Below, one piece after another: positions 51,117 to 63,900 of a DNA stretch of 64,000 nt. Where the stretch lies: positions 86,402,777 to 86,466,776 of the forward strand of contig OZ018337.1 of assembly GCA_963969495.1 (NCBI GenBank). Direction: 5' to 3'. Numbering within the stretch: position 1 is the first letter of the stretch; each line of letters starts with the position of its first letter. The position numbers and the translations under genes were made by a program. The notes beneath the pieces were generated by a model. The model was given only the letters and a program-made list of their open reading frames with translations, was not told where the DNA came from and made no database searches. This stretch comes from Ceratothoa steindachneri (Eukaryota > Arthropoda > Malacostraca > Isopoda > Cymothoidae).

Positions 51117-51239
51117 CTATTTTCCACTTTCTTCAACTTCTAATTCAGCCATTTTCGCTTGCTTATTACACCTATGATATCTGATTCCCTCTCATTATCC
51201 CTCTCAGATTTTATCTTTCTTCTAATGTAGTGTCTAATA

Positions 51240-51458
51240 TCATAGTGATATTATTTTTGCCCTTCCCAACTGGTCTCTTAGAGCCTGCTTCGCAATCTTT
51301 CCATGCACCATATCCCGAATAGTATCGAAACCGGCTGAAATAGCCTTCCTTCCTAGATAACGAGCACCACTCTTTAGATATGGTGCTGTATTTCTGAATA
51401 AGGAAGAGAAGAGGGATCCAAAACCATTTTTCCTCTTGGCTCTTAATCCTTTAAACAC
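51240..51458 (-). CDS. Small basic pVI/core-like Polinton protein (72 aa)
   Basis: Starts MFKGLRAKRKNGFGSLFSSL. It is rich in Lys/Arg, Gly and Ala, with an amphipathic central segment (PYLKSGARYLGRKAISAG) and no Asp/Glu-rich part. This matches in size, composition and position the short protein next to the capsid genes in arthropod Polintons and adintoviruses, compared in the literature to adenoviral membrane-active or core proteins. The frame is intact. Identification rests on context as much as on sequence. Confidence 0.6.
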   Translation of the reverse strand: MFKGLRAKRKNGFGSLFSSLFRNTAPYLKSGARYLGRKAISAGFDTIRDMVHGKIAKQALRDQLGRAKIISL

Positions 51459-51464
51459 GCGGGG

Positions 51465-51893
51465 TCATTCAACATTTTTAATTATCGGGTAATGTTTACT
51501 CCTAATGTGTAGTTTCATCATCAAATGACCCACAAAAAATGGAAATCTTTCCCCTTCAACCGTTCTCATATAAATATAAATTGATCTTAAGTGCCAAGAG
51601 CTTAGATTCAGATAGTGTGGATTATCAAAACTTATACTGAATAAACCATCATTGAAAGGAAGTTGAATAATTCTCATCAGCCTGGATAGTGTCCCGCCTA
51701 CTAACTGATAGTCTACAAGGTTAGAGTAAATGTAACTTGATCTCGGATGAGGTATAAGAGCAGTAAAATCTATATTGAACGCTATACAATGATTTAATTT
51801 AGGCATATCATCTCTAATGGATCTTTTCATTATAGCGGAAAATTCTTTTGACAGAGGAATTAATAGATTTTCTTTCCTTTTCACATTAGTCAA
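51465..51893 (-). CDS. Polinton penton-like minor capsid protein, C-terminal part
   Basis: A 142-codon uninterrupted frame. The pattern YIYSNLVDYQLVGG, then LMRIIQLPF, then FDNPHYLNLSSWHLRSIYIYMRT and FPFFVGHLMMKLHIR, matches the conserved C-terminal jelly-roll region of the minor (penton-like) capsid protein in Polintons. The family protein is longer, so the N-terminal part is lost or in another frame upstream. It is followed at once (6 bases) by the small basic ORF, the arrangement expected of the capsid cluster. Function is inferred from family resemblance; the present copy may be untranslated. Confidence 0.7.
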   Translation of the reverse strand: MTNVKRKENLLIPLSKEFSAIMKRSIRDDMPKLNHCIAFNIDFTALIPHPRSSYIYSNLVDYQLVGGTLSRLMRIIQLPFNDGLFSISFDNPHYLNLSSWHLRSIYIYMRTVEGERFPFFVGHLMMKLHIRSKHYPIIKNVE

Positions 51894-52322
51894 TGAACAT
51901 ATAATCAGAAGGCATTTACCGTTGCTTTCTGTCAGATTGAAACATTAAATCTTAAGATGATAATTTTTGTTTCATTTTCAGATTCATTTTCTCTAAAAGT
52001 GCCTTTTCATTTTTGTTATATCCAGCATCTATCCAAATCTCATCATAAGCTTAGTCCTCTTGCCAATAAGGTATTTGATGCCTAGTTCTTTACTTCTGCG
52101 ATTTTTCGATAGAGTGAGAATGCGTGTGTAGACTTCGAAACATTATAGATATTCTCTGTAGATTGTTATTATGGATTGTTATTATAGTCCGATATGGGAT
52201 TTTGAGAGTAAACATCCAGAAAATACGAGGAAGGAAGGAAGGGTTACATAAAAACGCTCTGGCTCTATCTTCACAACTTTTTAAAACTTTCCACCCTTAT
52301 ATAATTTTATGAATGTATTTAC
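51894..52322. other. Polinton intergenic/decayed segment
   Basis: Between the integrase stop and the penton-like frame. A plus frame at 52124-52312 and the upstream part of 52309-52524 are shadows. No gene recognised on either strand. Confidence 0.4.
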
Positions 52323-53370
52323 TCAAGAATTTAGGGTGATATCACATGCCTTGATATATAACTTATACGATTCTGAGACCTCTCGCCATTTTACTAAATA
52401 TAACTTGTTTTTACATGCCCTTTCAAAGCGAAAAGACATGCCAAAACAAGCTATATTTAGTATCCTCTCCACTACATATTTCTTAAGGGAGTCAAATTTT
52501 ACTTTCTGTAGTTCTTCGAAATAAACCCCTCCTTCAATATGTTCTCCATTTAAATCTTCACTATAAGACCTGGCTAATACCTTTGAAATTGTATATTTCT
52601 TTCAGATTTCCTCCCTCCACCCTTTTTCGTACTGGAGATTCGAACGTAATCAGCGATCTTATATAGAAACCTCTTTTTTATACCTTCAGCTCTCTGCTTT
52701 GGTAGAGCAACATCGTGTATAACTTTAAACGGTGTGGTACCAATCATACTATGTTTAGAATTATTATAAGCCTTTGCAAAATCATCTAATACATCGATGT
52801 ATTTCCAGGTATTAATAAAAGTAAAGTATCTGAAAAGTCTTTCTTTTATTGTTCTTTTTACCCCCTCTACAAGACTAGCTTTGTTTAGAGAGTAAACATG
52901 ATGAATACCGATCTTACATGTGCTTAATAAACGTTTCATTATATTTCCTTTAAAATCTCCTTCATCATCAAAACATATATAACCTGAAATCCATTTAGAT
53001 TCTTCAATGAGATTTCTTACAGCATTTGACACTACCTGGTCAATCTTCTGCTTTATAGAAATTACCCAGAGCTATCTAGAATATATGTCAATTACAAAAC
53101 TTATGTAGCGTAGACCTTAATTGAACCTTTCATATTTGAACATCACAGTTAACTCTAGTTGCTAAGTTTCGTTAGCGCCTTGCGCTTTTAATTGTTCAGT
53201 CTTGAATCTTTTTCGAATGGAAAGCATGAGAGAAAGCTTTCCACATCATATCTTTTGGCGATCTTTTTTACAGATTGGTGTAGTTGAGTTACCACACCAA
53301 AAGATGTTGGTAGACTCGGGGATGCATATAAGCGTAACAATCGACGGTTCATTTCTAACTCAATATCTGA
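52323..53370 (-). pseudogene. Polinton integrase (rve type) with chromodomain-like tail, broken
   Basis: Retroviral-type integrase that would insert the element's DNA. An N-terminal stretch in one frame lies at about 53370-53220. The first catalytic Asp sits in FVIDIYSR (about 53100), in a frame interrupted by stops. The open frame 53032-52574 (152 aa) carries the second Asp block (ICFDDEGDFKG) and KASLVEGVKRTIKERLFRYF with the catalytic Glu. The SH3-like C-terminal part continues after a frameshift (GEHIEGGVYFEELQKVKF, about 52530) and ends in a chromodomain-like LYLVKWREVSESYK (about 52410-52365), stop at 52323-52325. The D-D-E residues persist but the gene is split by stops and frameshifts. 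Confidence 0.82.
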
Positions 53371-53400
53371 CTAGCTTACACTCCTATATAAAATTAAAAT

Positions 53401-55705
53401 TTATTTTACATCTAGCTTAAAATAGATAATTTCAATTAGAATTTTATATTATTATAAATAATAATATACCCTAGCTGATAATTTAATTCTATAAAGGTAA
53501 TCAAATTAAGTTTATTGTGATGGAATCACGTACTCTAAAGGTGATATGCGCTAATGATTTGGAGAAAACTACCTGTTTCTTAATAGATTTATCAGAGCTG
53601 GAATGAAAATATACATATATTAATTGATAAGGAATTTAATTTGTTGCTTTACGGTATTTGGCGTAAACTAATGCACTAATAATCCCATAATTCTGTTCAT
53701 TAAGCCGCTTTTCTAATATTCGGAAAGGCTGAAAAAGAAAACGATGGCTAATGAAACATAATAGGTTTAAATCTCCCTTCAAAGGGTTTCATTTCTAGAA
53801 GTTTATGGGATTGAGATATTTTAACAAACTCTCAATTATGACACTTTTAAAATCTACAAAATAATATTCTGCTTCATCCTAAAACCACCTTTTGCGATTA
53901 AGCAGACTAATTCTTATTATGGAGGTAAATGGAAAGATTTTAGCTTTGATGTACGAGTATGTGACTGGAAAACATGCCAGAATTTGAATACATGAAAATG
54001 AGGGAACTATTTTTAGGGATGTAAATACTCCCTCTATTTATCAACCGCAATGATTCCAGAAGTTTAATCATTTAGAGTATAAATTCTTCTCAAATGAATT
54101 GTTGCTAAAATTACAGATATATCAATAAATTTGAATTTAGGTTACGGGTAAAATATGAGGTCCGAGGTAATTCAAAAGACCAAATAATCCAATGGACTTC
54201 AAATATCCAACACTTTGAGGATGATAAGTAAGTGGGGAGGTTTGAGGTCACGTGGATTTTTCTCACCTGTGGATTCATTGGATCACATGACACTAAATTT
54301 CTGGGAAGGATTATCAGATCCTTTCATTTACCAATGGATCAAAACCCCATAGCCTACTCTGAGTGAAGTAGAGAAAGAGAGGGAGTAATAAAGAGAAGAA
54401 CTATTATATTTAGTGAGTAAAATAGGACAAGAGGGAGATTGGCAGGTAAGTTCCAAGAAAGAACAAGATTATAAGCATAACAATTACAAAATTTTGCTAT
54501 TTTAACCTTTAAAGAAAATAAAAAATTGATAATTTATATACGGTGAAAATGGCTCCCCTTTTTAAAATACGTGTGGTAGGTCCGACCTTAATGGTAGTGC
54601 TACACATCGTGGAGTAAGATTTACCATAACTTTGTTGGTTTTATCAGGGTATAAATCAAATCCACAATCTCATCCGTCCAAGAGGAACATTCTCAGGCTC
54701 TTAATGAGGCCAAAATAAAGCCAAATCTGAAATAACCTAACCCATTACAACAATTTTAATTATAATATTTATAACTTTTGAAATTTTTTTTTATAGTATT
54801 AATTTCAGACTTTTATATTTCACTCGTTTATCATGTCACTCCTTTTAGCGGCATTTAGGCATCCCCTTTGTTCTTTCACTTCAAGGAATAAGAAATTGGA
54901 GAAATATCTAGAAAAAAGAAACTTAAAATAGCTTAAAAATATTAGAGGAGTTGGCTCTAAATTATCCTCATTCACAATAGGACTTACCATGTATGAGCTT
55001 TTATGGCTCCATGAAGGTACAAATAAATGACATATTTGTTTTATTTGTTTGTTTGTAAACGTAAGCCCAGAATCATATTTTAAATTTACCCTCAAAATGC
55101 CCAAATATTTCGTTAAAGGTAAAGATTCATAAAAATGATAAGAAAGACCGACTCAAGGAAGTACAAAGAAAGGGAAATATATTATCCCAAGGCTTGATTG
55201 AGCGTTACAACGAAAGAGGCGAACCACACGGGAACTTTACTTGATCAAAGTGGTATCAGAAATTGAAAGTTGGGTAGTTAAGTTTTATGGATTTTTCCAT
55301 GCCTTATGAAAGGTACCGAGAATGTTCTTAAAATATATACATTTGTTTATAAAAAGACATCTATGAAAGGTCTCCTTCAATTACTAACTGCTGTTAACTA
55401 GAAAAAACTAGTTAGCTAGGTCAGTTTAAATTCCCCTCACAAGCAAGTGTGGTAAAAGTGTCAGGGGGATATCCATCGACTGGAATTTTTCAAAATTTAT
55501 ATCTGTAAAACATTCTTAAAATCTTACATATTAACACCGAATAAAGACTTTATATAAAAAGAAATTAAGTCAAAATTGTCATACAAAAGATGTATGAAAA
55601 TGCAGGATTATAATTAGACATAAATAAACTGAACTCTGCAATCTATGAAATTCAATTATAACTTCATATTAATCCAGAAAAGAATTTCAACTATTCTACC
55701 TTGAG

Positions 55706-55707
<2 letters not shown>
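53401..55707. other. AT-rich DNA, nothing recognised
   Basis: Frames at 54111-54293 (-) and 54820-55104 (-, 94 codons) have no recognised domain. Part of this stretch may be eroded Polinton sequence, but no motif supports that. Confidence 0.5.

Positions 55708-55761
<54 letters not shown>
55708..55761. repeat. (TA)n microsatellite, ~53 bp
   Basis: Alternating AT ending three bases from the Helitron-type 3' terminus at 55764. Confidence 0.96.
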
Positions 55762-55763
<2 letters not shown>

Positions 55764-55795
55764 CTAGCAGAATACCCGTCGTTGCCTGGGTAATA
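55764..55795 (-). other. Helitron 3'-terminal hairpin and CTAG end
   Basis: TACCC...GGGTA arms around a GGCAACGAC-type loop, then CTAG at 55767-55764 on the minus strand. This fits the Helitron 3' terminus. The base after CTAG is A rather than the expected T, so either the flank or the end has mutated. Confidence 0.65.
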
Positions 55796-55919
55796 TCTGC
55801 GTCCTCAATAAAGAAAGACGGATTTGATCTTTTCCCCTTATTTTTCTCTTATTATAGTTTTTCCTTGTGGATCAGAGACAACCAGATTAATTTTGCTTCT
55901 AAATCAAGAGCAACCAACC

Positions 55920-56930
55920 TCTGGTTGATTATAAGTCAATCAGGGTTCCTCTATTTACCACTATGCCATTAAAAGAGTCTCACTTCACGATTTTTTCAAA
56001 ATTCATATTAAGAAGATTTACACGGATTGGGAAATGTATCCTTCTGAATATAAATGGCAATTCTGATCCTGTTTGATTCAGGAGTATTCTGTAAATGAAG
56101 AATCCTCTCTTTTTCCACTTCCAGTAAGAATATTTGCCTCTATGACATTTGGCATAAAATTCTTTACAACCAGCCGACTGCCATTACAAAGTTTTTGGGG
56201 CGCCCCAAATTGTGCATCAACATTACTTAGATTTACCTAAGTTCAATTAATGTTTGTGAGGAGATATTTCAAGAGGTTTTAGAAAGTTTAGGAACTCTGT
56301 GCAATAATCGATTATCTGGGCATGATCGTAAATTGTATCAACTAACTTGTAAATTTGTTGACGTTTTGAGATAGGTAAAAGTAGATTTTTATTGATTCTG
56401 CTGACAGTCTTCTTCTTTGGAGCTAATAAAGCTTTTTAACTAGCCCGTTTTAGTATTTGTAGTTTTTGTTTAAGATTGTGTAATGTCTTTCCTTTGATAT
56501 TATCAATATTATTAATAACTATGCAGACAAGAATTATTTTTATTCCACTATCAGCTTTAAAAGGTATTTTGTCATTTCCTAGTGTCATAATTTTAGGGGC
56601 AAATTGTGCTGACAGTTGATCACCAAAGAGTTCTGCACTTATTGTTGTGTTTAGAGGCAGTGTTCTAATTTCCAACACAAAGAAGATGATTTTAGGCAAG
56701 CTCAGACATCATCTGCCCTGGTTCCGTTAGGAATCACGGGAAGTGTCTGCATGAAATCACCTTACATCTAATCAAAAGAATGACACCTCCCACAGCAGTC
56801 ACACAATCTCCGATATTTATCACTGTCATGCCTAGAGCTTCTAAGGATTCCTTATGAGCAGCTGGTGACAAAACAATCATGAGCAAGATACACGTTAAAA
56901 TCTTTAACCTTATCACAAAATTATTTTTTA
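55920..56930 (-). pseudogene. Helitron PIF1-like helicase, degraded
   Basis: Minus-strand pieces in order. AAHKESLEALGMTV with GGVILLIRCKV (frame 56916-56734) is the Walker B neighbourhood, where the DEC(T)MAHKKSLEAL and GGD-x-RQ blocks are expected; the DE and GD residues are substituted. SAQFAPKIMTLGNDKIPF with DSGIKII (frame 56699-56436) is the segment before the second ATPase half. After frame changes come NRLLHRVP-type remnants, CNGSRLVVKNFMPNVIEANI (about 56200-56140) with the LCNGTRL-like motif, and PFIFRRIHFPIRVNLL (about 56050-56005). Walker A and the final Q-rich motif are not readable. Broken by many stops. Confidence 0.75.
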
Positions 56931-56954
56931 ACCAATACTAGATCACAACACATT

Positions 56955-57256
56955 TTGGTAAACATTATTCTTCATATTTCCTTGTGTGAATTGAAAAACA
57001 TGTTGTCTTTGCATACCATGCTTGAACAACGATGGAGGGTAAAATTAACCTGTCTCCCGGAGTCTAGACCAGCCTCACGTTCCCTTCTGCGAACATATAG
57101 GGAAGGTTTGGATTTACGGGCACCTAGCTCCATTACGAAGGCACTTAGATACTCAGAACTACTTGCATTATCTCCCAAGGGATATTTTACAAAAAAATAC
57201 AATTTCAGTTTTATGTATTTTGTCAAACCTTTGATCCTATAAATTGATAGACACAC
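56955..57256. other. Unidentified open stretch upstream of Helitron helicase
   Basis: Both strands are open for ~95 codons (57256-56972 minus; 56955-57242 plus) in a GC-richer patch. Neither product is recognised. The minus frame has a basic segment (SLYVRRREREAGLDSGRQ). It lies where Helitron sequence upstream of the helicase would be, or could be a captured fragment. Overlapping opposite frames mean at most one is real. Confidence 0.3.
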
Positions 57257-57271
57257 ATACAGACTTTACTT

Positions 57272-57757
<486 letters not shown>

Positions 57758-57973
57758 TTATGTATTTGTTGTATATTTTCTCTTTGGACATAGAAACATT
57801 TTGATTTTGAAGACGATGCTTCTTATCCTTAAATACTTTCCTCGCTCGACTAATTTCTTGAACGTTTCACGATTACAAGTAATATTTTGAACCCGATTGA
57901 TATATGTGTCTATCATTTTAATTTGCTCCGTGTCACTTGTGATGTCTATTACCTTGAACTCTCGTTGTCTCAT
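57758..57973 (-). CDS. Unrecognised ORF, 71 codons
   Basis: MRQREFKVIDITSDTEQIKM start, balanced charged composition, many Arg/Lys/Ile, ending PKRKYTTNT. It looks more protein-like than most short frames here: mixed charge, two Cys and no low complexity. No domain, signal peptide or membrane segment recognised. Stops appear directly downstream, so it could be a decayed TE gene piece or a chance frame. The opposite frame 57887-58138 is Leu/Phe-rich and less likely. Confidence 0.2.
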   Translation of the reverse strand: MRQREFKVIDITSDTEQIKMIDTYINRVQNITCNRETFKKLVERGKYLRIRSIVFKIKMFLCPKRKYTTNT

Positions 57974-60900
57974 TTTGTTTCATTGGAAGTGAGTGATTCA
58001 TTTGGTTGCTTACTTTTGTTAAATAAAATTTTTACTTTTTTACTATTCGTTAAAAGGTATGGATGCCATTTATTCCTTATTAAGATCAATACTTTCTTAT
58101 TTGCCAAATTAGAGATATTAAACAAGTCATGCCTATAAATGGTCCTTTAGTTAAGAAAAGATGGATATCTATGAAATATAATAATTAAAATAGAGTTGAT
58201 TTCATTTTATTCAAAGTTAATATTTGTTCATAATGTTTTAACGAGCTATTTCAGAGTTTTTTTTCTTTAAAATGTTTTCACATTCTCTTTTATGGATTTA
58301 TCAGGTTTGTTATTTATTTATATTCATGTTCACCTTAAATTGATCTTCCGTAAAGAATTTCTTCTTAACACGCCAGAGTCAATCTATACACTACCGTGTA
58401 TAGGCTTTTGCCCCTTGTCTATAATCTTTGCGATAGTCTCTATATACATTTTAAAATCTTTTCTATATAGTTGCCTTTTAAGTTAGACCTACTTTGTCTT
58501 TATTTCCTGACTTTGTGAGTTATTTACTAATGTAAAAAACATTATAAAAGTCTAAAATTTACTACAATTCTCAGTCTCTTTCAGGTAAAAGTGATTTAAA
58601 AGGAATATCATTTTAAATCTTACTAATAAGAAACTATAAATTTGCTTAGTTTATTATTATTATTTTTAGTGGATTAAAATCAATCTATTTAGTTATAAAC
58701 AGCAAATTTATGCATCCATCTTGATCCATTTCTTTTGTTTATTCCCCTCAATTAAGGGAAAATTTCCTCCAATGGACCATCTTGAGACATTAACGTAGGG
58801 GATTTAGCATAAATTCTTCTAACGATGTCTAATGTTCAAATAAATTCTTGAAGCAAATCGCTTAATACTTTGATTGTTATGGAATGGTATATTTTTTTAT
58901 AAAATCTCTCGGTATTTAACTGAAATGTTGCTCTAAATTCCGCGGCGTATGAATTTTATAGGTATGTAATTATTGAGCATTAGGTTCGGAAGCTCATTTT
59001 TAATCTTAATTAATTTACTCGGCAATTAAAATTGCCTCTCTTTAATTTCAATTTACCTTTTTATGTCCATTAGTTTATTTTAAGCATATTTCCGGTTATA
59101 AAACCCGGTGAAATAGTACAAACTCTTAAGTTTCGTTCTGTTTTATATGGGCCTTGGTTTTTTTGATATAGGAACACTTTAATTACAGACAAGAAAATGT
59201 AGAGTTATTCTTTGATAAAAAAGAGCATTACGAGGCAGGTAGAAAAATTAGGAAAGCAATCGACAGACATTGATATTCCCAATCATTTGTATTAGCTGCA
59301 TAAATAAGTGAAGTAGACAAAAGAGAAAGAAATAATAATACAAGCATCTCACTTCCTAGGATGACGTAGAAATGTAAGAAGCATTAAATTCCAATTTGTT
59401 TTTGATACCAAACTTTAACAACCTCTGATCAGATCGGGAGAAATCAGATATCTATTTGAAAGAATTTCTTTAGATTTTATTTATTTTCTAATTACATATC
59501 GAAAATATGCCAGAAACTTAGAGAAAGTTAAATACAATTGGGCATCACGGACCCTAGAAATTTAAAAAAAAAAAATATAGAAATATTCTTCCTAAAATCG
59601 CGATAAATCGAGGCCTAAGTTTTTAACTTAATTTTAAAAGGGACTTTATTTTTCATTAAACACAATTCCTGCTACTTGGTTTTAAAAAAGAAAATTCATT
59701 TAATTTTAATTTTTGCTCTTCTCTCACACTATACACCGCCTATTTTGATATTCACCTAAATAGGTTTAATTTCAAGGGATGTATTAAGGTTTGAAGTAGT
59801 GAAATCTAAAGTAATGAAACAATTACACAAGGGAAAATAAGCTACTACTAAGAGACATCCCTTATCATCCACACAATGTAACGTTACAGGGATGAAGTTC
59901 ATATTTTGATCTATATTGCAGAGATGATCAAGAATAATGAATTTGAAATCCCCACTTAAATGCTTCTTCACTGTTTTGCTGGCGATTCAGGCTGACTTAG
60001 ATGAACAATAGCGATAAAAGTGTCTCACAATGAACGAAAGATTGCCACGAGAAAATATGAACCAAAGAAAATGAGCTAATATTGGTTAAAATAAAAAAGA
60101 AGGATTTTTGATCCCGGCTAGAATCGCACAATAATTCTAGGACAAGTTTTCACCTGAGGGAATACAATTTCCTCATCTTTGTCTGAAGCTGTCAACGAAG
60201 CCATCAAGAACTTAGAATATACACCCTAAATAACTCTTGCCTTTTATATATTTATGTATATATTTGCTTTACGATAGTTCTAAAGTGAAGGAACCGAAAC
60301 ATATTTGATACACATAAGTAAAGGAAAAGATTGGACCATTCCAATAAAAATTTGTCATCTTCTTCTGAAATGATGCAGTTATCATTTATTGATACTAGTA
60401 CAAAATAAGCAATGGATTTCATGTTACATAGCGATCAGGAGCTGAATGATAATTATTGGTTTAATGAGGTAATGGCAAACCACGGCTGTTAGACCTTTCT
60501 ATTTATTAGGTTGAGATGTTTTCCAAAGCAGGTTGTAGATGAGGCTTTTCGGATCGAATGATTAACAGATGCTTTATTCGAGATGCAAAGTGCTCAGACA
60601 AATAAAATCAATAACGTTCAACTATTTAACATATGAATTATTAGAGCATGCTGTTTGATTTTTACTGCTACCGATATTCTATATAATAAAGCAAGTTTCA
60701 ACTTTGGTAAACTATTTTATTCGTCTCCTTATAAATTATTTGATTTAAAACATTGGATTATTTACGTGCATTTCAGAACGTATTTACTTATTTTATAATT
60801 AAGTGCTGACTTTAAATTCATTTAACGATAAAATCGACTCTCTAATTTATGTTCTTCTCATATAAATATTTACCAATTTCATTTTATTCTTGTCTTTATT

Positions 60901-63900
60901 TTCAATCTTTTAGCCTTAGGAAAATTTTTAAATGTTCATGACCTGTTCAAAGTTCAATGCTATGATAGTATCTTTCATTAGATTTAGTGAGTTGTCTTAA
61001 ATAGAACACATTACATGACTTTTCTATATCAAAATTAAACCTTAAAATAGTAATGTTTGTAATTTTCGTGGTTTTTGTGCTAATTGACAAGGTGTATCTG
61101 TCCTGGTATGACTAGGTGTACGCGGTTATACGCACATTGGCCTACTGGCCGACCGAAATTACAGCTCAACCTGAGGACGGTGCCAAGAGTGCTCTAAATA
61201 CACAGTTGCTAGGCCAAGGAATATTCAAACACGACTACAAAAATATACTTTAATAGGACTAAAGTTTCCCTAAACATATAGGGCAAGTTAAATGGCAATG
61301 CAATTAAATATTGATAGTTCAAGGCTAAGATGATTAACACTATCAATTAAGTTTGAATCGAGGGATAAGTAATTAAATAATAATTTTACAATTATGCAAG
61401 TTCTAGAGCAAAGGGGATCCTTGAGCTTCGACGTCTCGAGAGATACATTTCAAAGTTAAAAGATTAGAGGTCCGTCATTTTTGGTCTTTTTCCTCTAATA
61501 TATCACTGAGTATTGAAACTAATAATTGAGTCAAGGTCAAATATTGGAATAATTAGTAATTCACAAGTATTTGTATACAATGTTAAAACATTTGTTTCCT
61601 TAGATTAAGAGATTTATTTACTTTAGATGGAAGAAAATTACATGATTGAGGTATGAGAGAGTGGGGCTATGGGGTATTGATGGTCTAGATGTTGCGAGTC
61701 ATGAGGATGTACCTTCGTGTGGGCTCGAAGGGTCTTAGCCAATTTATTGGAGTGTATTTCTATAATGATATTGTAAAATTCAATCACGCTTAATTTACGC
61801 CGTTTCTCTTCTAACTATAAGTAATTATTCTGTTATGAAGCTGAATATGTTGCGTATAACCTTTGTTCCCTAATTATTAAATATTTTTTGTCCTTTTAAA
61901 TTCAAACAGAGAAATGGAAGATTGAATTTTAAGCACTAAATTCTTCACTATTCCGGCTTCTTTGAACTCTGTCAGCTCAGAAGCAAAAAATCTTGTTTCT
62001 TTAAATATTTTCTAAATAATTTCATATTATCACAACATGAACTCGCAGTTTTCCTCTGCAACGTTAATAAAGCTTAATAAAAAGCACAAGGCCCAAATCC
62101 CGGAAATCAATGCCCGAGTTATCGAAGGAAATCAATGTCCATCATATGCATCCTACCGTCACTGAAATATTAATATCAAGCAATTTACAATTCACGATAA
62201 AAATTTCAAATACTTCAAGGTATTATATACTTTGTAATCAACACAAGTTACCTATGTAATTGAGGATTTAGACCTAGTTATGAGGTAATCAGCATCAATA
62301 ACCTCCCCGAATTTTAAATTTACTTATATTCACTACGCCTTAATTTAGTAAGAAATTGCAAACATTACTGTCGTCGAAGGCCTTGAGTGGTGTAAATCTA
62401 AAGGAAAAATATGAACGTATTTTTTAAAATGATTTGGGTTTGTCTAAGATCGAATTTACGATAAAAATTATAATATGTTTGTTGTGTTCCTAAGCAAAAA
62501 ATTGTTTTCTAGTTTGCGGGATAGTCTTATTGTTTGCCTCCGTTCGATGGGAGGCAAATGCTTTCTTAAGAACCGATTTGTCTATAAAGCGAGCAATCTC
62601 TATTTGTTCCTCAAAGTAGTTTCATAATAATTCTCATCAAAATTGACCATTAATCACTATAGTAAGTTCAACAAAAGATTCAATTACGGTTTGGTTAGGT
62701 GATACTCTAAAAGGTTTTCTTTTACAACTTTATTAAAGGGCATAAATGTCATGCATACTTCCTCATACCCAAACCCAACTCAACTCTTCAAACCAATTTT
62801 ATTTATGCTGATTTTTTTTATCATTTCCTAATTACGAATTATCGGCAATCCAAATTAAACGTATTTTTCTAATTACGTTTTTATTAATTCGTCATTTGAC
62901 TAATTGTTTTTCACTAAGACGTTGAAATTCCACTATCAATGATTTAATTTCCAGTGAGGTTTACCATTTAGGGACTACTTAAACTAAATTGTTTGCCTTG
63001 GAACTATCAGTTGGTTTTATTCATCTCCGAAACCAACGAGGGCATTGATTGATCAGGGTAAACTTGGAGGAAGCTGAATTTATTTATATAATTACTCTAA
63101 AATGATTTCAAGGAAATTATTAATGAGACGATATAAATATAATGAACCAAATGAATTCATAACTTATGAAAGATGGTATTAAAAATCATTTAATTCCTAA
63201 GGCAGTGAATATCATCGCTTGACTGTTGAAACTGCTGCCTTACTTATTTCCTGAATTGATAATTATTAAGCCTTACAACCTATAGTGAAGAGAAATAAAT
63301 ATTAATGATTACTGTGAAGTAATAATGGAAAAGAGGCTTCCAAATTAGTCTCCTGTGGGCGAAGAAGGAATGGCCAAATTGACTTTAAGATGATGTAGAG
63401 GTAGAGGGGGGGAGGAAGGGGGGATTTCAAGCATGCGGTGCATCATGTCTTCTCGTTCCATGAATTAAATTAATTGGATATGAAAAGACTTCTGCGCATC
63501 TTGAAAAGTTTAGCCGTGGAAACACAAATTCCAGGCGAACCATTTCAATTTTCTAGAGCCGGGAACGCAGGAATATACAATTTATTGTTAAAATTGTAAT
63601 TGGCTTCAAAACTTTAGTTAAGGAATTTAAAGAAGCGCACCATATCTCGCGTGTCTCTCTTTAACGTTGCAGGTCAAGTGAAAAACAAATTCCAATGCAT
63701 TAATATATTGTGAGGGATCATTTATTGCCTTAAAGAGTAATTAAATTTCGGTAGCTGTGAAATTAGTTTTAAACCAATCAAAGCATGTACTGGCCCATCA
63801 AAATCTAATTTCTTCCCATAATACGATTGATCTTCGTTTATTTATGCTCATATGAGAATGATTTAGCAGTTATATTAACAAATTTTTGTGTTTTATCATA

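Larger units (their letters stand above)
49801..53400 (-). mobile_element. Polinton/Maverick (adintovirus-like) remnant
   Basis: Reading down the minus strand: integrase remnant (53370-52323), penton-like minor capsid protein (51893-51465), small basic pVI-like protein (51458-51240), major-capsid-like N-terminus (51116-50650) and a small frame (49995-49801). This gene set and order are characteristic of Polintons and the related adintoviruses, large self-synthesising DNA elements of animals. No protein-primed DNA polymerase, protease, packaging ATPase or terminal inverted repeats are seen, so this is an internal piece of a 15-20 kb element. Several genes carry breaks. Confidence 0.82.
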
